64,000 nt of DNA from positions 16,942,948 through 17,006,947 of the forward strand of contig NC_133948.1 of the NCBI RefSeq assembly GCF_031877795.1, written 5' to 3'. Positions 36,801 through 50,800 of this stretch are shown one piece after another. The notes below the pieces were generated by a model. The model made no database searches and was not told the origin of the DNA. It saw only the letters and a list, made by a program, of their open reading frames with translations. Numbering within the stretch: position 1 is the first letter of the stretch; each line of letters starts with the position of its first letter. Source of the DNA: Strix aluco (lineage: Eukaryota > Chordata > Aves > Strigiformes > Strigidae). The position numbers and the translations under genes were made by a program.

Positions 36801-38569
36801 CCCTGAAAGAGATCAATCCAGGTATCTGGACCACAGCAGAAAACAGAAGATCTCAGGAAGGACAAAGAGGCTCAAAGTATAAAATCCTGCCTGTAAAGAG
36901 ATACTAAGTGATATTGCATTTATTCTTGTTTAGAATTATCTGATCATCACCTGGATTTTACATCTTTCTATTAGAATGAAAAGAGGGAAGAAAGAGGATG
37001 ACAATACCAAGGATGACAAGGAAATCGAAGTTCTCCTTCACACAGACAGAAGATGAAGACAAAAAGTTGAAGCAATGGAAGAACTGAATGGTTTGTGGAT
37101 CAGGCTCACTTTGCCACTTTCAAGTTAGAAAGAATAAAGTATCAATCTTTGTTGAAGAGTACAGGGGTACAACTCCATTTTACAGCCATGAAACTAGAGA
37201 AAAGACAGTATGAGAATCTGATCTTACAAGTCAGATCTACAGAACTGTGCATTATCCTTATGAAAAGACATTTCATGCTCAGACAATCTACTGGGTAACA
37301 GCAGAGAAAACCATATCAGAGTTTGTTGTCACTGAATTGACTCACGGCACTGTTGTCACATTTAAGTCACTGTCACATAAAGATGAAAGGAAAACTACTT
37401 CTACTAAAAAGATTACTAATGACCATTTTTACATTGATATGCATTTTTAAAGGTATCACATTTGGTAAAGCTAAACTGCAACAGGTATTCAAAGTCCCCT
37501 TTTTTCCTCTCAGGAAAAACAACTTTAATCTCATGTTTGAGTCAATTCAATTCTTTTTTTCTTCAATCAAATAAAAGACAGAGAGCAGCAGTCCAAGAAA
37601 ACAAACAGAAAACCCCACTTATAACTTAAATCATGGAATAATTTCAAAAGGACAGTAAAGTTGCAGCTGTACTATCAGAAATAAGCAGCACTTATCTGGC
37701 TGTATGAGCAAACTATCACTGCCTCTACAGACCAGCTGGTTGTTGCTGATGAACCAGTACGGCTTGGAGGGAGGGAACAAAAAAAAATAATCTCAGACTC
37801 GATGTTAACAGAGAACTTCTGAAAAATTTTTGTGGTCAAGACTATACCAAACCTCAAAAGGCAATCTTGTGAACAAGATATTCTTCCCATGGTGCTAAAC
37901 ACTATATATGTGCAAAACAGACTGATAAGGAATTCTTTAAACAAAGATACTTACTGGGACTGTCTTGTTTCATCCATGCCAACAGCAGGGCCTTGTCAAT
38001 GCAATTTCAGCTCTTCCTGAAAGATGATCAGGACTGTTCCTCAAACAGTGCAAAATCCTATGAAATACAGTCACTGCCTGTGACTTCAGTAAATGCTACA
38101 ATGATGAAACCAACAGTGTTTTAAATGTTTACTCTGTCACTGATTATAAGCTGAAACCTTACTACGTATAGCTGTTCTAGTTGAGCAGAACTGGATGGTT
38201 GGAATAAAATGTCAAATGTTTTAGAGTGGGTCACTTTAATAGCAGATTATAATTATTTATGGATATTATAATCCCCAAAGAAAGAATATTTGCTTATAAA
38301 TTACTTTAGAAGAGTAAATAGAAGACAGTTAAAACCATACAAGTGATGAAAAACACCATATTTCTCCACATAGTGCCAATTCCTTTTTTTGTCACTTCAC
38401 AGAATTTGTTGTATACTCATTTTTTTTTTCATTAGAAGTTATGGAAGGTATATTGGCCAGCTGAAAAAACAAACTTAAACCATTCCACACAGGCATAGTT
38501 CTTACTGCACAATGGATAAATTATGAACACTTCCAAAGACACCATTCCTAAAAAAAAAAAAAAAAAAAG
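33879..38569. other. Intergenic sequence downstream of KIF20B
   Basis: AT-rich sequence between the CR1 tail and the KIF20B 3' end. It holds a poly-G tract at 34.87 kb and short A/T runs. No gene or named repeat was recognised. Confidence 0.45.
34865..34890 (+). repeat. Poly-G tract
   Basis: G5-6 and a run of about 13 G, interrupted by AT, followed by CGGCGC. Simple sequence with G-quadruplex potential. Confidence 0.7.
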
Positions 38570-38604
38570 GATTCAGACACAAACTTCTTGAACAGTATTT
38601 CAGC

Positions 38605-38610
38605 TTTAAT
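38605..38610 (-). terminator. KIF20B polyadenylation signal (ATTAAA)
   Basis: The minus strand reads ATTAAA about 80 bases past the longer stop. A long T run (the A run at 38550-38568 on the plus strand) lies roughly 35 bases further on and could serve as the U-rich downstream element. Cleavage would fall near 38570-38600. Confidence 0.5.
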
Positions 38611-38691
38611 GGAACCAGAACCATAAACCATCAGAACAATTCTATACACCTAGATAAAGACTTCGGAGCATGACTAAGTACCTATTACTTC

Positions 38692-38835
38692 CTATAGACC
38701 TGAAACAATACAGCGTAAATATGTCTTAACTAGAAAATACAAACATGCTTTTGCAAGATTATATCGCTGTTTTTGAGCGTAGTTGTCACTTGAAGACTGG
38801 CTGATCACTTTCCTTCTCTTTTTTTCTATAAAGAT
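38692..38835 (-). CDS. KIF20B: KIF20B terminal exon w18 (C-terminus frame altered)
   Basis: The acceptor CTTTTTCAG is followed in phase 0 by IFIEKK. A run of seven A (38820-38826) comes next. As written the frame continues RRKVISQSSSDNYAQ and on to TAG at 38694-38692. The +1 frame after the A run instead reads KEKESDQPVFK with TGA at 38788-38786, which resembles the conserved human ending (QKMKESDHQIIK). One A is therefore probably missing, either truly or as an assembly error. Confidence 0.75.
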   Translation of the reverse strand: MFIEKKRRKVISQSSSDNYAQKQRYNLAKACLYFLVKTYLRCIVSGL

Positions 38836-41800
38836 CTGAAAAAGATGATATTTCAAGAGTTACTCAGCATTTCTTCAGGGACAAATGACATGTATTTCTA
38901 GACCCACGTAACCAATAACATGTTTTTTCCCAGAAGCTGTTTTCAGAATGAATTTTGCCTGTTATCAGGTCTCCAGAACAGAGACACCATTTTAGTGCAT
39001 CATAATAAGCAACAAATGCTGGGAACATACAAAATTCCATTTTTTGCTGAAACAAATATCAAAGTCCAAAGAAAACAGTGATCTGAAAGCAGCTCTCACT
39101 TCTTATCTCTAATATTCATTTTGTGAAACAGGAAGTGTTCAGAAAACATATTTTTAGCTTAAATTTCTTTAGCTTTCTGAATTTCCCAGAATTCAGTCTT
39201 TAACTTTTCCTTTCACTTCCAAGCTCCTTAGCTTCTTTTGCCCTGCATTCCTGTCATTTTCTTCATCCTCCTGTGGACAGCATTTTGCTTACTGCTGCAT
39301 CTATTCACACTGTTTACAGAAAAGTCAACAGAATAACTCAGTATGGGCAAATGCTCACCAGAGCAAATGAAAAAGGACTGGACAGAATGAAGAGATGTAC
39401 TTCTAACAGCCAGAGCACGCTCAGCACTTTAGTTACTGACAAAACCATAAAGCTGGATTTCAGAAACAGCCCATCAAGCCCTGGCCTATAAGACGCTCTA
39501 TAGGCTGGCTTAGACAGGGCAACGCAATTGAAGCACACGCAGAAGGCTATTTAAACTGTGCTTTGAAAAGCATGGGTGTATCCAAATCCTAAAGTAACCC
39601 TAATAGCAGCTGGGCAGAAAAGGAATCAGAAATTACCTCAGGTGCTCACTTGCCCTGCAAAGTTCACTGTACACGCAGACCTTTCTCTTCAGTGTTTCAA
39701 TCAGGCTATTCCAAATCTATGGATTCCTTCATGGTCTCTATTTCTGTTACCCCTTCATGCTACTCTTAAATGAACACAAACTACTGGAAAAACAAATTAA
39801 GACTCAACTGCTGTACTAGAGGAAAAAGTAATACTCCACAAGCCCAGCTAAGGCATCTAAGAATCCAAATGTGAAGCATCTCCGTGACTACTGTCGGGGT
39901 GATACAGCAAGTCAGCAGTCACCCGCAGAGAAGAGAGGTGAGAAAACAGAGACAATTAAAGTAACACATCGGGAAGAAAAGACCAAAAGGAATGGTCAGG
40001 TAGAATCAAGAAATAAGTCAGTACTTTCAAACCTCTTCTGCAGTTTGACTCGATCAGGTTTGTTCTGTCCCCCTGATAGTAGTTTATTTTAAGCCAAGAT
40101 TACAGAAATAGATTACAGTGGACAGAACACTAACCCGCAATCACTTACCGAAGAATCAGGGACATCTAGAGGGCAAGAACTGTCAGATGAACACAGCTTT
40201 CTCTTAGCTCGTTCTGGCTTGAGCTTCTTTCCTTTGGCACTTTCTGGTTCTGCAGACTTGGGAGAGCTTATTGTTGCCATCAGCTTCTTTGCTACAAGAA
40301 AAATTTTATCGTAAATCTTACTGGTTTATGAACCTCAAAATTAATGAATAAAGGTTTAATGAATAAAGGTTTATTAAAACCAGTTTAAAAATGAAACAGA
40401 TGTAGTCTGAAATTGAAACATAAAAATTCAGAAGTGGTATGTATTTGACTACCACAGTCTTCTATATCCAGAAACAGTTTTCTATAGCTTCAAATGCAAA
40501 AGCTTAAAGGACACATTTAAATAGCACCCAAAAATCAATTGGGATCAGATTTCACTGGATGCTAAATACAACAGGAATTGAAAACAGGGCTTAACTTCTT
40601 TGTACTGACAGAAGCACAAGGCTGAGTCAATTTTCTCTATGTACTTGTATAGTTTTATCAAACTAGTACCAGCTCTGTGAAGAGATGAGTGTGTGCATCT
40701 TATGAGCTAGAAGGAAAGAAGAGATCCCAATCAATACTAAGTTATGCAAAAAAGGGAAAAAACACAGGACACAGTAATAAAGGTTACAAATTAGACCTCA
40801 TTTGCTCAAATTAAGTATTTTCAGGGTGAAATTTTGAGTAGTCTGAATTCGGCTTCCATTGATAATGACATGTTGTCCTCATGGAACCACTCTGACAAAT
40901 GCGGAAAATTTTAAAAATCCCACTATCTTAATTTTAACTGTCCATGTTGAATAGTGACTGACCTTGTTTTAACCAGCCAAATAATAGTGTCTTTTAGAAT
41001 TTAACACTGGTGATTCCTTGGGCCCTCTGCTAATTTTAATCTTTTTTAAAAAAACCCCCAGTAACTCAGAAATCATGTCTTACTGTAGGAAAGAATAAAA
41101 ATATATTCTTCAATGGAAAGTCCTAGCAGTTGATTTTCCCAAGGCTATGCTTAAACTTAATGAAATCCATTAATTGCTTCAGAGCCAGTTTATTGAAGTC
41201 TTCCACATATTTTCAGGAGATACCAGCTTTCAGACTCGGTAGAACTAATCTTCCTCTCCCACATACATACTTCAAAAAACATTAATGCAATTTCCACAGA
41301 AACAAAGCAGGAGGTGGGGGAGGGATCGCTTAGAGAACAAGGTCAGATCTGGGTTTGAATTCAACTCCTGAGTTTTTTAGATCAGCAGGTCAAGTTTCTG
41401 AAATTGCCTGTAACTGTTTTACTGTAAGCAAAACCAAAGTAACTCAGACATTTTGAGCTTAACATTGCTTTTAGGATCAATTTCTATGCACATATTCCAC
41501 ACTGCATCTTTCCGCTCTACCTGGCTCACCTTTCACACTTAACCTAAACTCTAGAACCACGTGGTCCTTGTAATCCAGTCGGCCTCTTCCACTCTGCAAG
41601 ATTCAGCAGAGCAGGCCCCAGCTCCGACTCCATTATTTCATAAATGAGGAACAACTGGATGCAGCAGATGTGAGCTTTAACAGCACATACATTAACAGAT
41701 TACAGTAGAAAAAAGCTATTCTACAATACCCAGATAACATGGAATAAGCCTTATTTATTCTGTACAAACCTTTAGAGTGAATAATAATAGGAGAACTTTG

Positions 41801-44800
41801 GAAAGAATCTCCAATTTTTTGTAGTGTTCCATCTTTATTTTTAGCTGACATTTTCCTTGAAGTAGATCCTTGCTTTCTTAAGGGGTATTCTTTTCTAAAC
41901 AACTTTGTAGAAGACATCTGTACAGAAATACAAGATCATTGTTTAAGTTGAAAAATTGACTTATCTTCAAGTTTAATTCCATTTTATTTGACTTCAATGG
42001 TATTTTCAAGCTGACATTTTGAGCTTTGCTACTGATACCTCTGTTCATTACACTAATGATACTGCCACAGCAAGCAATGTAAACAACCTTATTTTATACC
42101 CAAAAGAAAAAAAAATTATCAGAGTTTCACAGAATACATTTAAGGGGATGAGTAATATAGGAAACAAATAGTTTCTTTTAAAAAAATGATTCAAAGTTTT
42201 AGAGTATTTCATTAGATCAGCTGCTCTAGTTATAAAACAGAAGGAAAGCGATGGTGAAAATAGATCTTCTGTCCACCCTTTGAGCCTGCCCATGTTACTA
42301 CTAAGGCCTAAAATCATATTTTTATAATTGTCATGCATATAGATGACACAAACCTTAGTTTTACTTCAAAAGGAATTGCCTATAACATGACACATGCTAA
42401 GAGTATGTTCAAACTAGTCTTCATAGCTACTCAGCATGCAACATCCTTCCCTGTGAATCCCTGTACGCTGCAGCCAGTACACGTTCTGGGCAAATACAGA
42501 CTGACTGTCCTTGGTTAGCTTAGAAAGTTTAGTAGGAAGACAATGTAAGTGTTTAAGAATCCTATTAAAATACATAGATAAGGATAAGATACTGCTGCAT
42601 AGGAATGTTTGCTCCTTTCACAGGTCCAGCTTTACAGAAAAGGTGGACCTGTGAAAGGAGAAACTAACTTCAAAATTGAACAAAACCAAACTATTTTCTT
42701 GTTGCTTGTAGAAGGTGAATTAGTCATAGCAGGTTTTGCATTTTTCTTGTTCTCACTTTTCACAAAATCCTAAGAAAATAAATATGACAAATTTTAACTA
42801 GGATTCTTCTGGAAAGAACAACAATTATCTGTATTAGAGAAGCAGCCACTGTTTAAATGCTAGGACTAACAGTAGGGAGGCATTGGCTAATACTGGATAG
42901 AGGTAACTCTTCAAATGTGAATGAAACGCTCAACAAACTTGTGGAAGGGAACTAGAAATGCCTGTGGTCAAACCATTCTGACATTTACTATTTTCTTCTC
43001 TCCATTATTTCCTATGCTTTTGTCTTTAAGAGATTTGACAAGCCAACACACAAATTGAAATTAATAAATCTAAGTGTAAATTCAGATTGATGGTGACAAG
43101 TATGAAAACCAGGTTGGTAGCACAGTGCCATTGCTAAGCTGTCTTGTAATGACATCTTCTATCTTGTGGAGTGGTGCCAAGAGAGTTCAGATAACCAACA
43201 GCCATACCAACTGGTAACAGCATCAGAACACGGAAAGAGGATTTTGTTCTTTAATTAGAAGGGAGTCTCTGCAAAAGATTTGGTTTTGTTTGTTTCTAAA
43301 AAACAAAGGGGTTTTTGTTTTATTTTTTAAAAACTTTGACATGAGCAGTATGTGGTTATTTTAGCACTACAGGTTTCCCCTCAGTCCTTAGTTTTAGTTT
43401 TAACAATGCTTTTCAGTTTTAGGAAATTTAAAAACCAAATTGTGTCTTCAGTAGACTTGTAACAGTTAAAGTTACTGAATCATTTTATAATCTATTTCTG
43501 TTTGGCATATGTAACATGAAGATAAATATTTAAGATAACATTCAGGTGAATAAAACAGCAATAAGATACTTTTAAAATTAGTTCCATGTTATTGAAAAAT
43601 TACTTAGCTAAATGTTATCCCATTGGGGTATGAACATCTACACTATGAGAGGATTTATAAATGGATCAGTAAAAGAGTCTTCTCAAACCATGGGTGACTA
43701 CGTTAGATGAAATATATCCATCTGTAGATAACGTTCAGTACTTTTTCAGTGCCTTCAGAAGGATGATTATTTTTACACTGACTTTTCCAGCAGCCTAAGA
43801 GAATACTGCTCTCAAAGAAAATTGGTTCAAGACATAGGAAATTTAAATCAACTCTGGACATTATTCCAGACTGAAGTGTTCAATTCCAGATGAATTAACT
43901 TACACAGCTTTTAACAGCTACTTTTGCAATCCAAGTTTAACAAAATGAGTTTACTGAAGTACTGTTGAACACTAATCACTGAAGTGACCATTTCCCTTAA
44001 CTATTTTACTAAGAGATTTAAAAAACATCACTTGAGAACACTTGAAGGAGAATGCTAGAAAAGCATCAGACACTTCACTCCCCAGCTGAGACAAACTCAC
44101 TCAAAATGCAAATGATCCACAGGTCATCTCCCTTATACCCCCCTGTCAGCTGCAGAAGTCCTTAGAAGTACAGAGATTCATAAGCCCCACAAGTAGGATT
44201 ACAAGTATGTAAGTACCACCACCATGAGGTGTCGGGGTTTCAGAGCCTTTGTAAGTGTCTTGGAGATAGCTGTGTTCGTGCTAGTGCTGGTAAAAGGCAG
44301 AGGAAAGAAACGTGCAGTTCAAGGAGGAGCAGAGAAGATTTTTACCAGCCTGAACTGCTGTGAAGCCTTAGTCTCGCACGTAAACACCCCAGCACACTAG
44401 GAAGGCTGGTGCATGTAACCTAGCATAGCTGAAGGAATTAAAGAGGAATTAAGGTCTGCAGAAAACAGGGAGGTTCAGGTGCTCGTGCAATTAGTTCTGT
44501 ATATTCCCTCTAAGTACAAAAAGATCAAAGAAAACACAGACTGGACAAAAAGTCAAAGGAAGTGCTCTTGAAACTCTGAAATGCATTGATTAAGCCCAGG
44601 GGCTTAACTTGTAACTGCCTATTAGAAGAGATTATAATTGATACCAGTGGTTGCTTAAACCAAAAGAAGCAGTTCTAGTGAACTGGTCTGTAATCCTGCA
44701 GATCACAGCCAGAGACAGAAGCAAATAGTAAGAGCAAGGAGACAGAAATGTAAAAGGTAAAGAGGAAGTACCTATCAGGGACAAGCGTCCGGAGTCTGGA

Positions 44801-47800
44801 TAAATTGAAATCTATGACTTTATTCAACATAGGCCAGAGATCCACCACCGGGCAGGAGGCGGGGCATGGGGGGGAAGAGGTTTAAATATTCTCTCTATGT
44901 ATCCTTAGGATCTCAGTGAGAATCAAAAGCATAGGATTTTAACAAATGATCAGAGTAATAAATTGAAAAAGTGCACAACATATTTTGTCAGTTGGTCTAG
45001 GTCATACCTCATCCATCTCTTCACTCTTCCTTTTCTTTCTTGGCTTGAGCATTTTAACTGGAACTGGTAAGGTGCTGCTGCCCTGGTGCTTCACCTCCAT
45101 CTTACTGGGTTGCAGAGCTGTGAACTGCATTTCCATCTCTGGTTTTGGGAACTGACTAGTATTTCCATTTTCTGTGGACACTTCTGAAGAGTGAAGGACA
45201 ATTGCTGAATGGTCCTGCAAATACATGGAAATTTTAAGAACACAAGTTTTAAAATAACTGAGTTAAAAACCCCATAATACATATCCTTCCCCAGTGGATT
45301 GCAAAGTAAGCATTCTATTTTCCAGCTGTTCACTTTCAGAACACTCCTAATTGAAGGAATCTACTTCAACCATAGCAGAGTTTAACGCTTACTTTCTAAA
45401 TCTTTGTTACATTTAAAAAAATTAACGTTTCTATCCACAACCACAGAACTTGAACTCAGCCTGATACTTTGTTTCCAAGTCATTTTGCTCAAGGGCAGAG
45501 ACAGTCACAGTTTTCACAAGTAGCAGTAGAAGAATTGACACAACTTTCATCTGAACTCTGCTGCTCCTTAGGAGCTAGGCAGTAGTGGGAGCTTTTGAGA
45601 GAAAAGTATAACCTTTCTCTAGCCTATCTTTAAGGAACTCTCCCTTCCCCTTCTACACCAGAGAAGCTGTGTAAGTAACAAGGTCCAACTAGCAAGCTAC
45701 AAGCCAAATTCAACCTATGAGAGACTTCTACAGCACCACCTCTTCTCTGGAGGAAGAGCAGGCATTAAGGCAGCCCCTGCCCACAAGCTGAAAACCTTGT
45801 CTTGTACCTGCTCACAGCCAAACCGCACAGACTGCACAGGGAGGGGGGGACGGAAAAGTCAGTGCGCACAATTCTTCTTCCTCAGCAGCACTTACCTTCC
45901 ACCATCCACCCAACCTGTTTTTCTTAGCAAAACCAGCAAGTGAGAGCTGTGGTCTTCCCAGCTCCTGCATCTCTGTGGCAGCAGTTCAGCTGCTGGCTAA
46001 CATACAGGAATGGATTCAGCAGCGGTTTGAATGAAACCTGAAAGACAGGCTGCTGGGGTGGCTGGTGCTTAGAAATTGCAGGTGGCTGCGACTACTGCTG
46101 CTGGTGGGGTCCCAAACAGAGCAGCTGCTGTGGCTTCTTGAAGGGCACCTTCCTCCTCTCAAAAAGGAAAATGATCAAAGCTCACGGAAAGCCCAAAGAT
46201 AGTCACATTCTTCAACAGGCTCTGCTGGGATTCTGAGTGGGAATACGAGCACCACTGCATTCCCAAGAATGGAGATGGCTAACACAAACATTTTTCTTTG
46301 TAACTGCTACTTCATGAGAGTTAGCAATTAAAAACTTACATAGGAATGGCTAGTGTCGTTAGCAAACAAAGCTACACACAAGAATCCCGCAGTGGAAGAA
46401 AGCAAATCCAATTTGCCCTGCTATTGCTTATCCATTTAAAAGGGTTTATTTTTTTTTTTTCAAGTGACTTATCTAATAACCAGCCACTTCATAAGCATTG
46501 ATGAGAGGTAGGATTTCGAGAGCATGCAGCTGAAGTCAGATAGAGCTATTCATGTGATTATGTTACACATCTTTCATTTCTACCAAAAGCCACTAAATCA
46601 GGTGATCTGATCACCAAGGAAGGTATTTGCAGAATAAAACTTTAGAATTGTTCAGACAGCAGGATACATTTCCTTCCCTATTCTGCATTTAGCAAAACCC
46701 ATACAACTGCATAAAATTTTTAAATTTCAGTTTTGTACCTACCTCACTTAATGAAGAGGCACTGCCAGGGCATCGAGATAATGAATAATTCCCTTTAACT
46801 TCATCATATCTAACTGGAATACTTTGTCCAAGTACAGGATTAGTCCTGCTTTGTTTTTCCATAAACTGTAAATATTTAGAATGAGAAAAGATTATGCTAA
46901 ACTGTAAACCTCAAAATATTTTGATTTTTCTAAAGCTACAATACACAAGCTCACGTGCAGTCAGCTAATGAACACCTGGGCTGAGAGACAACACAAGCTG
47001 AAGGCAGTAACCTCAACTCATGATGCCATCATGAGATGTGCCTGCTGGGTCTCACCAACAGTCTGTCTAGTTCAATATTCTGCCCCAAGAGTAGCAAAGG
47101 GAGATGCTATTTAAGGATAATATGTGTGATCCTGGTCACCTTGTCATCTGTCCTCTCCATACTCTCCCAGCATTCTTAGCTGTTGCATTAGAATTGTCAG
47201 AGTCTACACCACGGCCTAACCCTCAGAGTATCCATTTAAAAATATATTTATGGATTTCTACTACAAAATTTTTCTAATCCCTGCTGACAGTACCTGTTTC
47301 CACCACCTCCAGAAGATTACTAGCTGCTTCATATAGGAATATGTTATTTTAACTGTCTTAAAATTATCTCCTATTAGTTTCATGAAGCGCTGCCCAGTTC
47401 TTGCAGGATTTTAGCAAGGACAGTTGTGCCTTCTGTCTACCCATCGCAGCCATGGTTTTGTAAACCTCAGCCCCACAACCCTCTGGTGGCCTTAACCTCT
47501 CCTAATCACAGTGCCAGCTTCTTAGCCTCTCCTCACATCGTCTTGATCACCTTAGATTTTCTTCTATCTCCACTCTATCTTCCCTGAGAATTATTTGACT
47601 TCCCCCCAAAACTCTACCCCATTCACTTCACACCATAACAGTTTCTCACACGATAATCCTGGTAGTAGCCTCTCCTTATTCATAACATCAAGTACTGTGG
47701 CTACTGGCTTGAGGTAAATACTTCAGCACCCACTGTTCACAACAATTCTTCTCTATAACTAATTTTTTAGCAAAAATAACTAATTTTATGGTGCTCTCTT

Positions 47801-50800
47801 AGCTGCCATTACAAAGCTGTATAAAGCAATAACCATTCTGAGAGCTCCTCTCTACTCCCTCACACATCACAAGCTTTATCTATGCGGCACCAGCTGAACT
47901 GACGAAGGAGCAAGAACCTGGCCAGTCTTATTTGGCAGTAGACAGGAGAGAGATTAGAGATGAATTTTATCATTCAGTCCAGTTCTGCCCCAAGAGCAGA
48001 ATCGCATCTTCTAGCAGCCAGGGGAGGGTCTGCTAGGAAATCCATGTTCAGCTCTATTACTTCATTACTAGTTAGCAATGGAGTCACAGAGCATTAATTC
48101 AGTTTAACAGGAAAACTACCTCATTAAATACTGCTCATGTACCACACAAGGGTTTGGTCAGAATCAGAAGGCTCAGTACAGGTGCGAGCCTTTTAATTTT
48201 TGTTCAGGAAATATGCAAAGTCGATCTTTTCTTTGTGTAAACTTCAAATATTGTTTTGTTTTTAAGTTAGATGCAAGATAGTGTTCTGTTCTTGTGAACC
48301 CCATATGGGCTGGCAGCTCTAATTACAGAACCATCTCTATTACCACACTATAGGTGACATCAGGAAAGTTGTTTGAGCTGAAATCCCCTTAGCACTGACA
48401 TAACCAGAGATGACATCATAAATATTATGTCTTCAAATCTCTAGAACCTGGATTAGTTAACTAGTTTTTTCCCACAGGCACGTAAGTTTTATAGTGTATA
48501 GAGAGGTGGCATTCTATTAACTAAAGTACTTCTTTTTCTGAGGGGGAACTTGAAAGAGGGAGAGAGAAGAATGAACAAGAACTCAGAACTAATTGATATA
48601 GTTAAAGTACGAAGAACTACAGTAAGTAACTTCCGGGAGATTCCCCACGTTGCTGAAATATATAGTGAGAAAACAACAAAACAAAGAAGTTATTAACAAC
48701 ATATCATTAGTACATACTTTCTATAAATATAACAAACATACCTCTTTGTTTACAGACTGATCTGTTTTATCTTGTCCTTCAGGTAAAGGTACTTCTGCCA
48801 AAGACTGAAGACTTTTATGGTTAACGCCTTGTTTCAATTCCTTTATAAAGTCATCTTTCTCAGCCACCTGTTTTCTTAGTTCTTCTGTATCAGTTTCCTC
48901 ATCCTAATAAACACAGCAAAAATTGCCACAAATTGCAGGATTGGCAAAAGAAATTAACATGTGCATGAGCATCATTACAATTACTCAGTAGCATCTTAGA
49001 ATTGCAGGCTCAAACAGCCAGCTGTCCAACAAAAAGCCAACAACTTCATGTATGAGTGGCCTCTATTTAAAGTCACGAAAGGTCATAGAACAGCCTGGGA
49101 AGATGTAATGCAAAATTTTTATTTTACTCTACTTATGTAGGGTTATAAAAGTTCACCTCCCATTTGTTCATGAAGTTCTTGGTTCTGTGAAAAAGGCAGC
49201 AGATGTGATAGTTGTTTCAGATTTCCAGTCCAATCAAATTGCAATCAAATAATCAAATAGACTTGAGTGTTTATTTGAACTACGAAGTTTTTTGAAACTT
49301 CAGTTACTGTTACAAATTCAGTTTCAGAGAAGCACAAAGCTTTTTTTATATTAGCTGCAAACAATTTCAATATGTTTGAAATAGAGCCAAAATGTAGTAT
49401 TTTGCAGAATTAGTGAATAACAAAAGAAAAACAACAGGAAACAACTACAAAAAAATCCCACAGAAACAAGAGAGAGAGAATGCGAGAGGACCTTTCCTGA
49501 ATCCTTTACTGCAGCTTGTTTCAGTTCTGCTATTTCTTTATCTTTTTGTACGGTGTTAGAAGCCAAAGTCTTGGGCTGTACTTCCAAAGCTTCTACTAAT
49601 TGATCTCTTTCTTCACACCACTTTTGAAGATTGCTGGCCTTTTCTACCAGCTGTGCAGCAAGTCTTCCCTGAATAGGGGAAAGATAGGTTAGAATTGAAC
49701 ACCACTTCTACAAACCATCTGAACTGCTCTGACAGCTTAGTTTGGCATAGTCAGTACTATCTTATGGCCTTAGTAGACTTGAGAGCCTATGTAGATCTTA
49801 AAAAGCTCACACAGAACTAGTTTCACTACAAATATACAAAAGCAAACCATGCTTCAAATTAGAAGAAACTGTATCTAAATTTATACTCTTTGAGAAGAGA
49901 ATTTTTGTCAAGAACCACCACTCCTGCTTGCCCACTTTCTGCTTTTATTAGAAAGTCTCAGGCAAGCAAAGTCACAGACAAAGTGAAAGTAGTCCCAAGC
50001 TCCTAACACCCCCCTGTACTGATTGCAGGTCCAGAAGGTCATTGCTAACTACTTCTAGATGCAAGTACAGTTTTAGATGGTACAGATTCGTATAATAATT
50101 TCATATGCTTAGGAAATTACAACCTTGATACAGTCCAGTGACCAGGCAAGGAATCCACCTTGTTATTAACTATCAGTCACTCTACTTTGAAAGCGATATG
50201 GGAGCAAAACCACTAGCATTTTGACCCAGTATTTTTACTGGAAAGATCTAGAAAGAAGCTTTTTTTGTCAACTACTGCTTGCTTCTTCTCTTCCTTCTAA
50301 AGCCTCATAGGCTGTCCCCTCCCGCCCCCCCTTTTTTTTTTTCAGAAAAACCAAGCAGCAAATCTTGGTTTTCAAGGTATGTTTTCCCAGCTTCATTAAG
50401 TAGCAATTCATTTAAGCATAGGTTACTTATTGGTGTTTTACACACAAGATGAAGTTTGAAGAATTCACAGCAAGGCGGTGCTGGTGACAGGATAGAAAGG
50501 AACAGGCACTTTCACTTCCATTAGGTATGATGCTTTTTCATTTTGTGACACTCCTGTTCTTCCCTTTTCACATGGAGAAGATCCCATGTAGGCTTTGCCA
50601 TGTGATAAATGAGGGGATTTGACAAAGGCCAGCTCCCCTCAAGCGCCCACACTGTTAACACTTGACACGAGATCTGCTCTGTACTAAAGACTCTGCTGAG
50701 ACCTCCAGTCACTTACAATTTCTGCTTGTTGCTCTACACAACGTTTTCTGTCCTCTGCAAATTTTCTCATTTCTCTGTTGTGATGGCTCTCAGCTTCTTT

